Below are positions 1 through 7,379 of a stretch of DNA of 29,222 nucleotides, one piece after another. Source of the DNA: UMGS1502 sp045545435 (lineage in GTDB: Bacteria > Actinomycetota > Coriobacteriia > Coriobacteriales > Eggerthellaceae); NCBI GenBank assembly GCA_045545435.1, contig JAZQAV010000061.1:1-29222 (forward strand), given 5' to 3'. A model generated the notes under the pieces. That model had not been told where the DNA came from. It did no database searches and was given only the letters and a program-made list of their open reading frames with translations. The position numbers were made by a program, and so were the translations under genes. Within the stretch, counting starts at the first letter, position 1; each line of letters starts with the position of its first letter.

Positions 1-673
1 ATCCCATGTTTTTGACTGCTTCGAATTCCTCTTTCCTTGAGTGCTTTCCCATAAGGTAGTACATAAATATTTGGAGCGTTTGTTTGCTATTCAGCGGCTT
101 TTTTGTGACCTTCATATCCCAAATAGTATCAGCGGTTAGAAAATCGCCATCACCAACATGAACGAGATCGGTGTATCCGCCCTCAAAAGTTGGTCCATCA
201 AACGTCATGGGGCCATAGAGGCCGAAAAAAGATAGGCTTCGGTTAACCATTAATCTTATGTTCGCAATAGCGTTAGCATCGGCTTCTATAAGATCGATTG
301 GTTTGTAGTATGCTGGACCAACTCGATAGCAGACGTCGAAGCCGCATAGTTTGCATGCGTTCACTATTGATTCGTCATCAAGGCCCTTGATATCTGACGC
401 TAGTTTTTTGGCCACATCGTATATTTCTTCGTGGCTTTTTAAAGCAAGGCAACCGGCCCCGATTAAAGATATTTTAAAAGCTTTTTCAGCAGGCGTGCCT
501 AGCATAAACCTTGTAAGGTAATCGACGGCTAAACCTGTTAAACCGGCATGAAAATCTGTTGGCCGAAGCTCCTCCTCGCCGGCGCCCAGAATTGTTCTGG
601 AGAACATTTTCGGATGGACGTACCCTCCGCGTGGCTGCTTAATTTCCTGGATTCTGTTAGTGACCGATGCCAT
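1..673 (-). CDS. PD-(D/E)XK-like conserved hypothetical protein, 3' end beyond the left edge
   Basis: This is an open minus-strand frame of 224 codons from ATG 673 to the left edge, so the C-terminus is missing. The start is supported by an AAAGGTAG ribosome-binding site about 6 bases upstream. The N-terminus reads MASVTNRIQEIKQPRGGY, which I recall as the start of a widespread uncharacterised family. Residues 174-188 carry GDGD, eight residues, then DMK (D177, D186, K188), followed by Q198/Q201 and YY. That spacing fits a PD-(D/E)XK nuclease-fold active site, so a nuclease is possible but is inferred from the motif alone. It lies in AT-rich sequence unlike the dms genes. There is no gene between it and position 1286. 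Confidence 0.75.
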   Translation of the reverse strand, partial: MASVTNRIQEIKQPRGGYVHPKMFSRTILGAGEEELRPTDFHAGLTGLAVDYLTRFMLGTPAEKAFKISLIGAGCLALKSHEEIYDVAKKLASDIKGLDDESIVNACKLCGFDVCYRVGPAYYKPIDLIEADANAIANIRLMVNRSLSFFGLYGPMTFDGPTFEGGYTDLVHVGDGDFLTADTIWDMKVTKKPLNSKQTLQIFMYYLMGKHSRKEEFEAVKNMG

Positions 674-713
674 GGTGCTACCTTTTATGACTATGCCTTG
701 ACGGGTAGATTTA

Positions 714-742
714 ATTAAATTACAAAATACCATTCATCACAA
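714..742 (-). promoter_or_regulatory. Candidate promoter of the left-edge gene
   Basis: On the minus strand, TTGTGA (737-742) and TTTAAT (714-719) are spaced by 17 bp. This gives a 5' leader of roughly 34 bases before ATG 673. Confidence 0.45.
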
Positions 743-1285
743 TAGAGGCCGCAGCGTCTTGCCTTGTTTGGCTTGCTGTTTGGGCGCCTGCTCTTTTTTG
801 TTCCTCAGGATACTTCGAAAAAACACTCACATCGTTGCTAACCGCGGGCATTTCTGCTTAAGATTTAATACCAGACTGTTCGCTATCGTATCGAAACTGT
901 GTGCTTCCACACGGAAGGGCTCCCGTTCGCTTGAAGCCGTGCGAATGCCCCTCCATCTTTTTTTTGTTGGCAGTTATCGTGGATGAACTTTTCGTAAGCG
1001 CTTATTGGGTGACAGGGCTGCACCCTTGTTGCTTGGGAGGCGCTCGGTAGCTGCGTATAGGTTGCAAATGTTTGGCAGCCGTGCCTTTGCTGTTCGCAAG
1101 TGCTTGGCGGCTGGCTCTAGCTATGCGCAAACGCTCCTCCTGCACTTTTCCCGCTCAAACCCCAATGCGGCATGTCGCATTGGGGTGGCAAGCCAGCGCC
1201 CAGATGATAGTGAAGCTTTCACGTATCCCAAGAATATGAGAGAATACATGAGTTACATGAAGCTAACCATGAGAGGAGCAGCGCC
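743..1285. other. Intergenic stretch without a supported gene
   Basis: About 540 bp lie between a minus-strand promoter and a plus-strand gene. The open frames here (for example 759-986) lack a ribosome-binding site and any recognisable protein pattern, so I do not call them. Two symmetric sites are visible: a perfect 11-bp inverted repeat at 1159-1186, and GTGAA/TTCAC with a 3-bp gap at 1210-1222, about 65 bp before the next start. The second could be an operator. Confidence 0.5.
1159..1186. repeat. Perfect 11-bp inverted repeat
   Basis: ACCCCAATGCG, a 6-base loop GCATGT, then CGCATTGGGGT. No T-run follows on either strand, so this is not a standard intrinsic terminator. It lies 100 bp upstream of the next gene. 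An operator or an RNA hairpin is possible. Confidence 0.6.
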
Positions 1286-1897
1286 ATGGCGAAGCGCGTT
1301 AAATATCTTGTTCAGATAGTTCCGCATCTGGAGGAGCGCTTTGGTGGCGACAAGGCTCAAGCGATTATGCAGAAGGCGCTAACACGCTATGACGAGTTGC
1401 TTAAGGAAAACTACGACGAGCCCAAGGCGTATCATATGCACACGCACGAGCGGATTTACCCCGCAATTGCGGTGTTTGATGCCATGCTTGCCGAGGGCAT
1501 CGAGCGTGAAGAGACGGCAGCCTTCCTGGTGGGTTACTACGTATGGCGTGCCGGCAGCATGGCGCGCCTGGTGAAGGCGCTGTTCAAGGTCCCGGGGCTC
1601 TACAAAGTTGCCCCGAAGGTGTTCTCCAGCCTGACGAAGAAGAGCTTTGGCCCGCAGGCGGGTTTTGCCTCTGAGGGCGAATACCTAACGGAGAACGAGG
1701 TGGGGTTTAACATGGTGGGGTGCCCCTACAAGGACAAATGCGTGAAGTATGGATGCCCCGAGATTGTGCGCGGGTTCTGCGACGCCGACGACGTGTGCTA
1801 CGGCGATATGCATCCCAAAATCGTGTGGGGCCGCACCAAGACTCTGGGCTATGGATTTGATTGCTGCGACTTCAAGATCCGGGTTAAAGAGGGCTAG
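1286..1897 (+). CDS. L-2-amino-thiazoline-4-carboxylic acid hydrolase family protein
   Basis: The 203-residue soluble protein fits the ATC-hydrolase family (PF14196), named after an enzyme opening the thiazoline ring on the way to cysteine. The family pattern is in the C-terminal half: GCP and CPEI near residues 145-160, a following Cys/Asp-rich segment, and RTKTLGYGFDCCDFKI near the end. These match the conserved cysteines and the terminal CDF motif of the family. The start ATG 1286 has AGAGGAG a few bases upstream. The gene stands alone on the plus strand and converges on the DUF2075 gene. Many gut Coriobacteriia and Clostridia members have unknown substrates, so the true reaction here is not established. 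Confidence 0.75.
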   Translation: MAKRVKYLVQIVPHLEERFGGDKAQAIMQKALTRYDELLKENYDEPKAYHMHTHERIYPAIAVFDAMLAEGIEREETAAFLVGYYVWRAGSMARLVKALFKVPGLYKVAPKVFSSLTKKSFGPQAGFASEGEYLTENEVGFNMVGCPYKDKCVKYGCPEIVRGFCDADDVCYGDMHPKIVWGRTKTLGYGFDCCDFKIRVKEG

Positions 1898-1968
1898 GGG
1901 ATTTGGGAGGGTTTGCGAGCCTGGCGCGGGTCCGCGCTTGAGAAGGCGCGCGGGTGAGACGTGAATTG

Positions 1969-1994
1969 GCAGGCTTTTTGAAAAAAGCCTGCTT
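1969..1994. terminator. Bidirectional terminator between convergent genes
   Basis: GCAGGCTTTT, a short loop, then AAAAGCCTGC. The A/T blocks inside the stem provide U-tracts in both directions. It sits 72 bp after the stop at 1897 and 20 bp after the minus-strand stop at 2014, as expected for a shared terminator. Confidence 0.65.
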
Positions 1995-2013
1995 GATACT
2001 CCGCAACAGATTC

Positions 2014-3909
2014 TTACAAAGGTACAGATTGATAGGCGTAAGCACCTTTACAACGACTTTTTAGATAGTTTCTAAGTCCCGTGTCGGTAGCATACACATA
2101 GCATCCCTTCATGCCGCGCGTCATCAAGGTACGGTACGTGTTTTTAATAATCTCGTCAGCGAGTTTGAGTGCTCGATTGGGGTCGTCTTTCAACATGGAT
2201 TTTAGGCCGCGAACTGATTGGTCACTGCTCGCCCTTTTCGTAAAATCTGTAACTAGCTCTCCGTTTTCATAACGAAGGTCATCGCCAATGATTACGCCAA
2301 CATATTCAAATTCGAGGCCTTGAGTGGTATGTATGCAACCTGCTTCATTGATAGAGGTGGGGCTAATCGCAAATGCTTCTCCACCGTCTAGGTTCCAGCT
2401 AATTTCGAAATCGCCGATAACGATTTCATGGGCATCTGTGTTGGAGCGGCCAGCTTTAGGCCAATTCCAGCAATAACCGGCCAATATTCTCGATTTGTTG
2501 GACCCCTCGTTTCGTTCGATTACCAAATCCCTCATCTCTTGCGGGGAATCGAGAACGAGGAATTCGTAGTTGATACCTTCCAAGTTATAGTTGGCTGTTT
2601 CTCGTATTTCAAGAACATCATCAAGCCAAGCCAGATAGCCATCTGAGCCATTGCAGCGGAATTGGGAAGAAAGCTCTTCTTCGAACACTTTCGCCCCGTT
2701 TACGGCTGCCCAATGCTTAATTTCGTTAACGCTTCCAATATCGTTAACGGTTACACGCTGTTCTTCATCGATGAAGAACGCGCTGAGCCTTGCGGCGTTA
2801 ATGATTTCGTGAATTTGGTTGACGCCCTGATTGCCGTAAAGACCAGACTTCTCGTTAAGGCGGTGTGCTTCGTCTGCCAAAATAACGCCTACTGCATTCT
2901 TCGGGGTGTCTACGTAGGCGCCAGAGCCTTTGAACATATTGTCGATGCTACTTTTAGTTCTATGGCCCTTTAATTTCTTTGTATAAACCGTACGAGGTGC
3001 GCTGTTTTTTGAGCAGTACTGCGCAAAGACCCCTTCTTGAGTAAGCCGCGCAAGTAAGTTTATGGCAATAACAGTCTTTCCTGTTCCGGGGCCACCTTTA
3101 GCGATTAGTACACGTTTCGTGCCATCTTTTTCGCATTCACGAGAGAGCTCCATTATTCTTTCGAATACGACTTTCTGATCGTCTATCAGATTGAATTCGG
3201 GGTTGCTTTCAAGCATGCCAACGATTGCATCTTGCAGGCTTTTTGACGGTTTTATTCGACCGTTGTCGATTTCGTAAATGATCTCGCCGTTATCCCCTTC
3301 TGTAACGGCGCGCTTAATATAATCACGCAGCTTTTTTACATCGCCCTTGGTGAAAGCGGGAGCATCTTCCAAATACGTTTCGTATATTGGGTCATCTAAG
3401 GGGTCGTTTTCAATTCTCATGTAGTTGTGCAGATAGGTGCATGGCCAAAGCTGCACATCTTCAATCTGGGCATACTCGTTGTAATCGCGAATCATCTCTG
3501 CGTAACTCCACGCCTGGTAGGATGGGTGGACTACACGTCTGTTCGCGCCTCCGGTAAACGTCTCAACAAGGGCATCTAGGCCGTCTATCTTTTTAAGCTT
3601 TTGCCATTGCTTAAGCTCAATGATTACTACGTTCGATTTGTCGCGCTTATCGTAGCCCGACACAAGAAAGTCGACTCGTTTTGCAGTATTGGGGAGGTTG
3701 TATTCGATAGCCACGCCTGAATTATCAGGTATTGCGCTGTCGTTGAGCACCTTGTACATGTATTCGAGCGAGTTTACCCATGAATTGAATTCTGCGTCTC
3801 CAGTTTTGCGATGCATTTTTTCGAGTATGTTGTCGCGGATGCTGTAGGCGATTGTGTCCTCTTCAACTTCGGTCATGAAGTCGCTTTTGTTTCCGCTGTA
3901 AATAATCAT
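2014..3909 (-). CDS. DUF2075 nuclease-helicase fusion protein
   Basis: The 631-residue protein combines two parts. Residues about 65-105 look like a restriction-endonuclease-fold site: E69, then RVDFLVSG with D80, then VVIIELKQW with E98 and K100. From about 240 it is a DUF2075 superfamily 1 type ATPase/helicase: Walker A GGPGTGKT at 272-279, Walker B ILADEAHR with D346/E347, a Q/R motif SSQFRCN at 414-420, the motif V-like HTTQGLEFEYVGVIIG at 527-542, and YRTLMTRGMKG at 592-602. All key helicase residues are present, so it looks functional. Its start overlaps the stop of the upstream MazG-like gene by 4 bp, implying translational coupling. The role is unknown. Domain content and partner suggest anti-phage defence or repair, which is inference. 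Confidence 0.85.
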   Translation of the reverse strand: MIIYSGNKSDFMTEVEEDTIAYSIRDNILEKMHRKTGDAEFNSWVNSLEYMYKVLNDSAIPDNSGVAIEYNLPNTAKRVDFLVSGYDKRDKSNVVIIELKQWQKLKKIDGLDALVETFTGGANRRVVHPSYQAWSYAEMIRDYNEYAQIEDVQLWPCTYLHNYMRIENDPLDDPIYETYLEDAPAFTKGDVKKLRDYIKRAVTEGDNGEIIYEIDNGRIKPSKSLQDAIVGMLESNPEFNLIDDQKVVFERIMELSRECEKDGTKRVLIAKGGPGTGKTVIAINLLARLTQEGVFAQYCSKNSAPRTVYTKKLKGHRTKSSIDNMFKGSGAYVDTPKNAVGVILADEAHRLNEKSGLYGNQGVNQIHEIINAARLSAFFIDEEQRVTVNDIGSVNEIKHWAAVNGAKVFEEELSSQFRCNGSDGYLAWLDDVLEIRETANYNLEGINYEFLVLDSPQEMRDLVIERNEGSNKSRILAGYCWNWPKAGRSNTDAHEIVIGDFEISWNLDGGEAFAISPTSINEAGCIHTTQGLEFEYVGVIIGDDLRYENGELVTDFTKRASSDQSVRGLKSMLKDDPNRALKLADEIIKNTYRTLMTRGMKGCYVYATDTGLRNYLKSRCKGAYAYQSVPL

Positions 3910-4271
3910 GATTCAAGCTCCGTATATTTTTTCGAAATGCCAAACGCTACTTCTTTTGGATATTTACGTGCATTTTTATCGATCTTGGTGTTGACGGCCT
4001 CGGCTAAATCAACGCCAATTGCATCTGCGAAGTAAATGCAATAGATTGCGATGTCGGCGAGTTCGTCGGCCATGAGATCTTGCTTTTCGGCTACCTCAAG
4101 ATCATTTCCTGACCACTGGAACGTCTCGAGTAGTTCGCTTGCTTCAAGATTGATTGATATGGCCAAATCTTTTGGATTGTGGAATTGCTCCCAGTTTCGC
4201 TCATTGCGAAACTGCATAGCCTTTTTCGCTGCAGTTTCAAATTCCATAGCTTGAATCAGCTCACTTTTCAA
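3906..4271 (-). CDS. MazG-like nucleotide pyrophosphohydrolase
   Basis: The 121-residue all-alpha protein belongs to the MazG/dCTPase-like NTP pyrophosphohydrolase superfamily, which splits (d)NTPs into NMP and PPi. The metal-binding pattern is visible: EASELLE (E43, E46, E49), then DELADIAIY with E70 and D73. The segment RNWEQFHNPKDLA at 25-37 is typical of the small dCTP-pyrophosphatase-like branch. I chose TTG 4271 because AGGTGATT lies about 6 bases upstream. The internal ATG at codon 9 (4247) has no good site. The gene overlaps the downstream DUF2075 gene by ATGA, so the two are co-translated. Both are in AT-rich sequence. House-cleaning and phage-response roles are both known for the superfamily. 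Confidence 0.85.
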   Translation of the reverse strand: MKSELIQAMEFETAAKKAMQFRNERNWEQFHNPKDLAISINLEASELLETFQWSGNDLEVAEKQDLMADELADIAIYCIYFADAIGVDLAEAVNTKIDKNARKYPKEVAFGISKKYTELES

Positions 4272-4323
4272 AAATCACCTGCATGGTAGCCAAGTGTTTC
4301 ATTTTTTGGGATGTTAACTTTTA

Positions 4324-4329
4324 ATTATA
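4324..4329 (-). promoter_or_regulatory. Candidate -10 box of the mazG-DUF2075 pair
   Basis: TATAAT on the minus strand, in a very AT-rich stretch about 53 bp before the TTG start. No clear -35 at 17 bp was found. A second box, TATAAA, lies 9 bp further upstream. Confidence 0.35.
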
Positions 4330-4433
4330 ATCATACTTTATACAAGAGAAACGATATGCTTTGACAAGGCATTGCTTTTGGCCTTTGGTCATGCTCTTTA
4401 GCTTGGTCCGCCTAAGAACGATTGGCATCAGTT

Positions 4434-4704
4434 ATGTTTAAACCAGCCAAAGGAACCACCCCATCAGAACAGGTACACAGGCGACATAGGTGATTTCAGC
4501 AAGCTCGGATTGCTCCGTGCGCTGCAGGCTGCCGCTTTCTCAATTGGCCTCAACTGGTACCTAACGCCGGATGAGTCGTACAACGGCGACGGCCGGCACG
4601 TGAATTACCTGCACCAACACGAATACCGCGATTGCGACCAGGCCCTTTGGCTAGACCTGCAAGCAATCGTTGATGCTGCTTCGCGCTGCTATAATCATTG
4701 CTAG
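4434..4704 (+). pseudogene. N-terminal fragment of a conserved hypothetical protein, frameshifted and truncated
   Basis: The frame through 4471-4690 encodes RYTGDIGDFSKLG, then LNWYLTPDESYNGDGRHVNYL and a segment ending AIVDAASR. I recall this as the N-terminus of an uncharacterised bacterial family whose full members are over 200 residues. Here only about 75 residues remain before a stop. A better start, ATG 4434 (MFKPAKGTTPSE), is in a different frame and would join at about 4469 by a one-base change. The fragment ends at the promoter of the next gene. No ribosome-binding site is visible. I read it as a decayed gene remnant. The family recall is from memory and unverified. Confidence 0.5.
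4687..4695 (+). promoter_or_regulatory. Extended -10 promoter of the DUF169 gene
   Basis: TGC followed by TATAAT is an extended -10 element, 46 bp before the ATG at 4742. TTGATG lies upstream at 4670, but at only 14 bp spacing. Confidence 0.5.
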
Positions 4705-4741
4705 AGCACGTTTCGACCATCACCAACGATGGGAGAAAGCC

Positions 4742-5494
4742 ATGCGCAGTAAGCTCGTCGAAATGCTCCACCTTAACCTTGAGCCGGTGGGCATCTACTT
4801 CGGAAATACCGAAGCAAAGTGCGATACAACCGCGGAGCCCGGAAAGCGCAACTGTGTCGTGCCGTTTTTGCTTGCCGCCGCCCGCGGCAAGGTCATAGGC
4901 TTCACGGATGAAGGCTGCACCTGCCCCGGAGGCACCGTGGGCCTGTGCTTCGGCGACGGCTTCACTCGCAAGAGCCCCAACATCCACAAGATGCTCTCGC
5001 AGGGCTTGGGTGATGCCGCGCCCCAGCAAGCGCCGCCCATGGTGAAGGAGGGCGAGCGGTTCTTCTGCGATGCGGAGACCGCCCTCGCGTGGCGCAACGC
5101 CATGCCGTTCTCAGAGATTGGCTTCCCGCGCGTTGTTTTTGCGCCGGAGAGTCGCTGGGGCGAAATTGGCGATCCTCACCTGGTGCTGGTGTTTGCGGAC
5201 GCCGACCGAATCTCGGCTCTTGTTACCATGCTGGGCTTCCACAACGGGCGCGCTATAAACACCATAGTGCCCTATGGCGCCGCCTGCCATTCCATTCTTT
5301 TCGCCGCGCAGCAGATGGATTCAGACGATCCCATGGCTGTCATGGGTCTGTTTGACATCTCGCAGCGAAGCAAGGCCATTGCGAATTACCTATCGCTCAC
5401 GATGCCGCGCGTGCTTTGGGAAAATATGCAGTGTGACCTGGACAAAAGCTGCCTTACCACTCACTCGTGGAAGAAGATCGAGGAGCGTCTTTAG
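4742..5494 (+). CDS. DUF169 family protein
   Basis: The 250-residue soluble protein fits DUF169 (PF02596). Visible hallmarks are the opening LEPVGIYFGN, the Cys/Gly segment CTCPGGTVGLCFGDGF at about 59-74, the central PRVVFAPESRWGE, LVLVFADADR, and the C-terminal NYLSLTMPRVLWENM. The start ATG 4742 follows GGGAGAAAG. An earlier in-frame codon at 4670 would place the start upstream of the -10 box, so I reject it. The biochemical role of DUF169 is unknown to me. Conserved cysteines suggest metal or cofactor binding (inference). A mutated partial copy of the same gene lies at 6149-6304, beyond the GrpB-like gene. Confidence 0.85.
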   Translation: MRSKLVEMLHLNLEPVGIYFGNTEAKCDTTAEPGKRNCVVPFLLAAARGKVIGFTDEGCTCPGGTVGLCFGDGFTRKSPNIHKMLSQGLGDAAPQQAPPMVKEGERFFCDAETALAWRNAMPFSEIGFPRVVFAPESRWGEIGDPHLVLVFADADRISALVTMLGFHNGRAINTIVPYGAACHSILFAAQQMDSDDPMAVMGLFDISQRSKAIANYLSLTMPRVLWENMQCDLDKSCLTTHSWKKIEERL

Positions 5495-5561
5495 GGGCGC
5501 GAAAGGCGGGCGTGCCATGGCGTTTAAGGCGCGACCGCGCATCTAAGTTCGCGAGGACAGC

Positions 5562-6128
5562 ATGCAAAAAGAACTCTTAAACATGACGCTGGAAGAGCTG
5601 TGGGAGCTGTTTCCCATATTGCTCGTGGCGCCCAAGGCCACCTGGCGCCAGCAGTATGCCCAGATCAAGGCCAGCCTTTCCAGCCTGCTGTCAAATTATG
5701 GCGTATACCGCATCAGCCACATTGGCAGCACCGCCGTTGACGGCATATGGGCGAAGGACATCGTCGACGTGTTGGTGGAACTTTCTGCGCCCGCCGATCT
5801 TGCGAACGCGGCAAAAGCGCTGGAAAACGCGGGTTTCATCGTGATGTCAAACGACGGGGAGCGCATTTCGCTCAACCTTGGCTACACCCCAGATGGCTTT
5901 GCCGAAAAGGTGTACCACATCCACCTGCGCCGCGCCGGCGACAACGACGAGCTGTACTTCCGCGACTACCTTAACGCGCATCCCCAAATCGCCAAGGAAT
6001 ACGAGGCGCTGAAGCTGCGTCTGTGGAACGAGTTCCCGCACAACCGCGACGCATACACCGCGGGTAAGAGCGCGTTTGTGAGGGACGCCACCGCGAAAGC
6101 GCGGGAGGAGTTTGCGGGGCGGTATTAG
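5562..6128 (+). CDS. GrpB family nucleotidyltransferase-fold protein
   Basis: The 188-residue protein fits the GrpB family (PF04229, UPF0157), which has the polymerase-beta-type nucleotidyltransferase fold. The signature is ISHIGSTAVDGIWAKDIVDVLVE (residues 51-73 in two parts around GS at 55-56 and D66/D69). KVYHIHLRR near 114 and FRDYLNAHP near 128 are also typical. The start ATG 5562 has GAGGA upstream. Substrates of the family are mostly unknown. It lies 67 bp after the DUF169 gene and probably shares its transcript. A DUF169 remnant follows it, so this gene sits between an intact and a dead DUF169 copy. Confidence 0.85.
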   Translation: MQKELLNMTLEELWELFPILLVAPKATWRQQYAQIKASLSSLLSNYGVYRISHIGSTAVDGIWAKDIVDVLVELSAPADLANAAKALENAGFIVMSNDGERISLNLGYTPDGFAEKVYHIHLRRAGDNDELYFRDYLNAHPQIAKEYEALKLRLWNEFPHNRDAYTAGKSAFVRDATAKAREEFAGRY

Positions 6129-6148
6129 TGGCGGGCGTAACGCGCGGG

Positions 6149-6304
6149 GCGCTCGATACTAACAACGCCATGCCGTTCCCGAACGTAGACTTTCCGCGTG
6201 TTGTGTTTGCGCCGTAAAGCCGCTGGGAAGAAATTGGTACACCCGACGTGACGCTGGTGTTTGCCAACGCCGATCAAGTGGCCGCGCTGATATTCTTGTT
6301 TAAG
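6149..6304 (+). pseudogene. DUF169 gene remnant with an in-frame stop
   Basis: Translation in the frame of 6149 gives NNAMPFPNVDFPRVVFAP, a TAA stop at 6215-6217, then SRWEEIGTPDVTLVFANADQ and VAALIFLF. This matches the intact gene upstream (NAMPFSEIGFPRVVFAPESRW, GEIGDPHLVLVFADADR and ISALV) nearly residue for residue. The GAG for glutamate has become TAA. About 50 codons remain, with both ends missing. The 3' part has been taken over by the promoter of the next antitoxin gene. Confidence 0.8.
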
Positions 6305-6324
6305 CTTCTCAAATGTAATACAAT
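6296..6324 (+). promoter_or_regulatory. Promoter of the RelB/DinJ-type antitoxin
   Basis: TTGTTT (6296-6301) and TACAAT (6319-6324), spaced 17 bp, lie 34 bp before the GTG start. The -10 lies inside the inverted repeat described next. Confidence 0.6.
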
Positions 6325-6344
6325 GAATATGCATTGCAATTACA
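6314..6344. promoter_or_regulatory. Candidate antitoxin operator (inverted repeat)
   Basis: TGTAATACAATG (6314-6325) and CATTGCAATTACA (6332-6344) form an almost perfect dyad with one extra base. It covers the -10 box and the likely transcription start, as expected for autoregulation by a RelB/DinJ-type antitoxin. Confidence 0.6.
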
Positions 6345-6357
6345 AAGGAGGCTTCCT

Positions 6358-6636
6358 GTGGCGAAAACCGCAACAATCAATATGCGCGTTAATCCGGAGG
6401 TTAAGTCCAACGCCGAGTCCATTTTTGCAAGCTTGGGCATGACGCTCACCGAGGCAATTAACATTTTTCTGTACAAGTCGGTTATGGAGGGCGGATTGCC
6501 TTTCGATGTGCGCCAATCGCGCTACAATGCCGAAACCGAAGCTGCCATGCGCGAAGCACGGGATATCATGAGCGGCAAAATAGAAGCAGATTCCTATGAT
6601 TCTGCTGCCGCAATGTTTGCGGCGCTCGATAAATAG
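6358..6636 (+). CDS. RelB/DinJ family antitoxin
   Basis: The 92-residue protein opens MAKTATINMRVNPEVKSNAE, the ribbon of a ribbon-helix-helix DNA-binding domain, followed by GMTLTEAINIFLYKSV and GGLPFDV, both typical of RelB/DinJ. The acidic C-terminus would bind the toxin. I chose GTG 6358 because AAAGGAGG lies 6 bases upstream. The in-frame start at 6334 lies inside the operator and before the ribosome-binding site. The gene is the first of a toxin-antitoxin operon whose toxin gene starts 8 bp after this stop but is frameshifted, so the antitoxin may persist alone. Confidence 0.88.
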   Translation: MAKTATINMRVNPEVKSNAESIFASLGMTLTEAINIFLYKSVMEGGLPFDVRQSRYNAETEAAMREARDIMSGKIEADSYDSAAAMFAALDK

Positions 6637-6643
6637 GGACGCT

Positions 6644-6926
6644 ATGGCTTAAAAGCTCGTTTTTCACGTCGCAATTCAAGAAGGACTACAAGAGAGCAAA
6701 GAAGCGTGGTCTGGACATAAGCGAGCTCCAAGTGGTGCTCGACAAGTTATGTGCGGAAGAGCCGCTCGAAGAACGTTATCGCAATCATGCGCTTATGGGA
6801 AGCTATATTGGTTTTCGTGAATGTCACATTCGCCCTGATTGGTTGCTGATATACGCAGTTGATCAGGGCAGACTGATACTTACTTCGTCGCGAACTGGTA
6901 CACATGCCGATTTGTTCGACGAGTAG
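6644..6926 (+). pseudogene. YafQ-type mRNA interferase toxin gene, frameshifted at codon 3
   Basis: After ATG 6644 and AGGGA upstream, the natural frame reads ATG GCT and then hits TAA. Removing one T at 6649-6650 gives a complete YafQ-like toxin of about 93 residues, opening MAKSSFFTSQFKKDYKRAKK. The active-site pattern of E. coli YafQ is intact: the His in RNHALMG, ECHIRPDW with His and Asp, and the terminal THADLF with His and Phe. The rest of the frame is open to 6926. No good alternative start exists before GTG 6732, which would lose a third of the fold. So this is a recently inactivated toxin or a sequencing error. Confidence 0.8.
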
Positions 6927-7049
6927 ATAGAGTTTCGCCAGGCTTCAACGAAGCAGTACATCGTGCAATTCTGTGCACCGAATAAAGCGTAACCTAGACG
7001 GCAGGATGTCATAAGAGCCCGCTACAGTGTATTTAATAGTATCCTGAAA

Positions 7050-7078
7050 ATGGTATAAACATGGTACAATACGACCAT
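7050..7078. promoter_or_regulatory. Candidate operator/promoter of the Phd/YefM locus
   Basis: ATGGT occurs directly at 7050-7054 and 7061-7065 and inverted (ACCAT) at 7074-7078, around a possible -10 TACAAT at 7065-7070. The repeats lie 23 bp before the antitoxin ATG and fit autoregulation. No convincing -35 is visible. Confidence 0.4.
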
Positions 7079-7100
7079 TATTAGAGCGAAAGGATACGTC

Positions 7101-7379
7101 ATGCCTATTTGCGTGCCTATAAAGGACATGAAGGACACCGCCAAATTCGCCCGACTGGTGGAAGAAGCAAACGGCCCTGTTACCGTTACCAAGAATGGCT
7201 ACGATGCGTTCGTGGTGATGCGCAGCGCCGATTACGATCGCCTGGTAAACAGGGACGAGGAAGCGGCTAAGCAAAAACTGCTTGACCGTATTGCTATTGC
7301 CGAACAGGAAATTGCTGAAGGCAAGTTCGTCGATTACGATGCCTCCATGAAGCAGCTAAGGGCAAAGTATGGCCTATAA
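7101..7379 (+). CDS. Phd/YefM family antitoxin
   Basis: The 92-residue protein opens MPICVPIKDMKDTAKFARLV, followed by GPVTVTKNGYDAFVVMRSADYDRL. This is the classic Phd/YefM fold, in which the N-terminal half binds DNA and the C-terminal helix binds the toxin. ATG 7101 follows AAAGGAT. Its end overlaps the toxin gene by 11 bp, which couples their translation. It is the second toxin-antitoxin locus within 1 kb, of a different antitoxin class from the first. Confidence 0.88.
   Translation: MPICVPIKDMKDTAKFARLVEEANGPVTVTKNGYDAFVVMRSADYDRLVNRDEEAAKQKLLDRIAIAEQEIAEGKFVDYDASMKQLRAKYGL

Noticed and set aside
759..986. 75-codon frame upstream of the ATC-hydrolase gene
   Set aside because: No ribosome-binding site, no family pattern, and an unlikely composition.
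4550..5103. Minus-strand frames opposite the DUF169 gene
   Set aside because: They overlap a clear DUF169 protein with its own promoter and ribosome-binding site.
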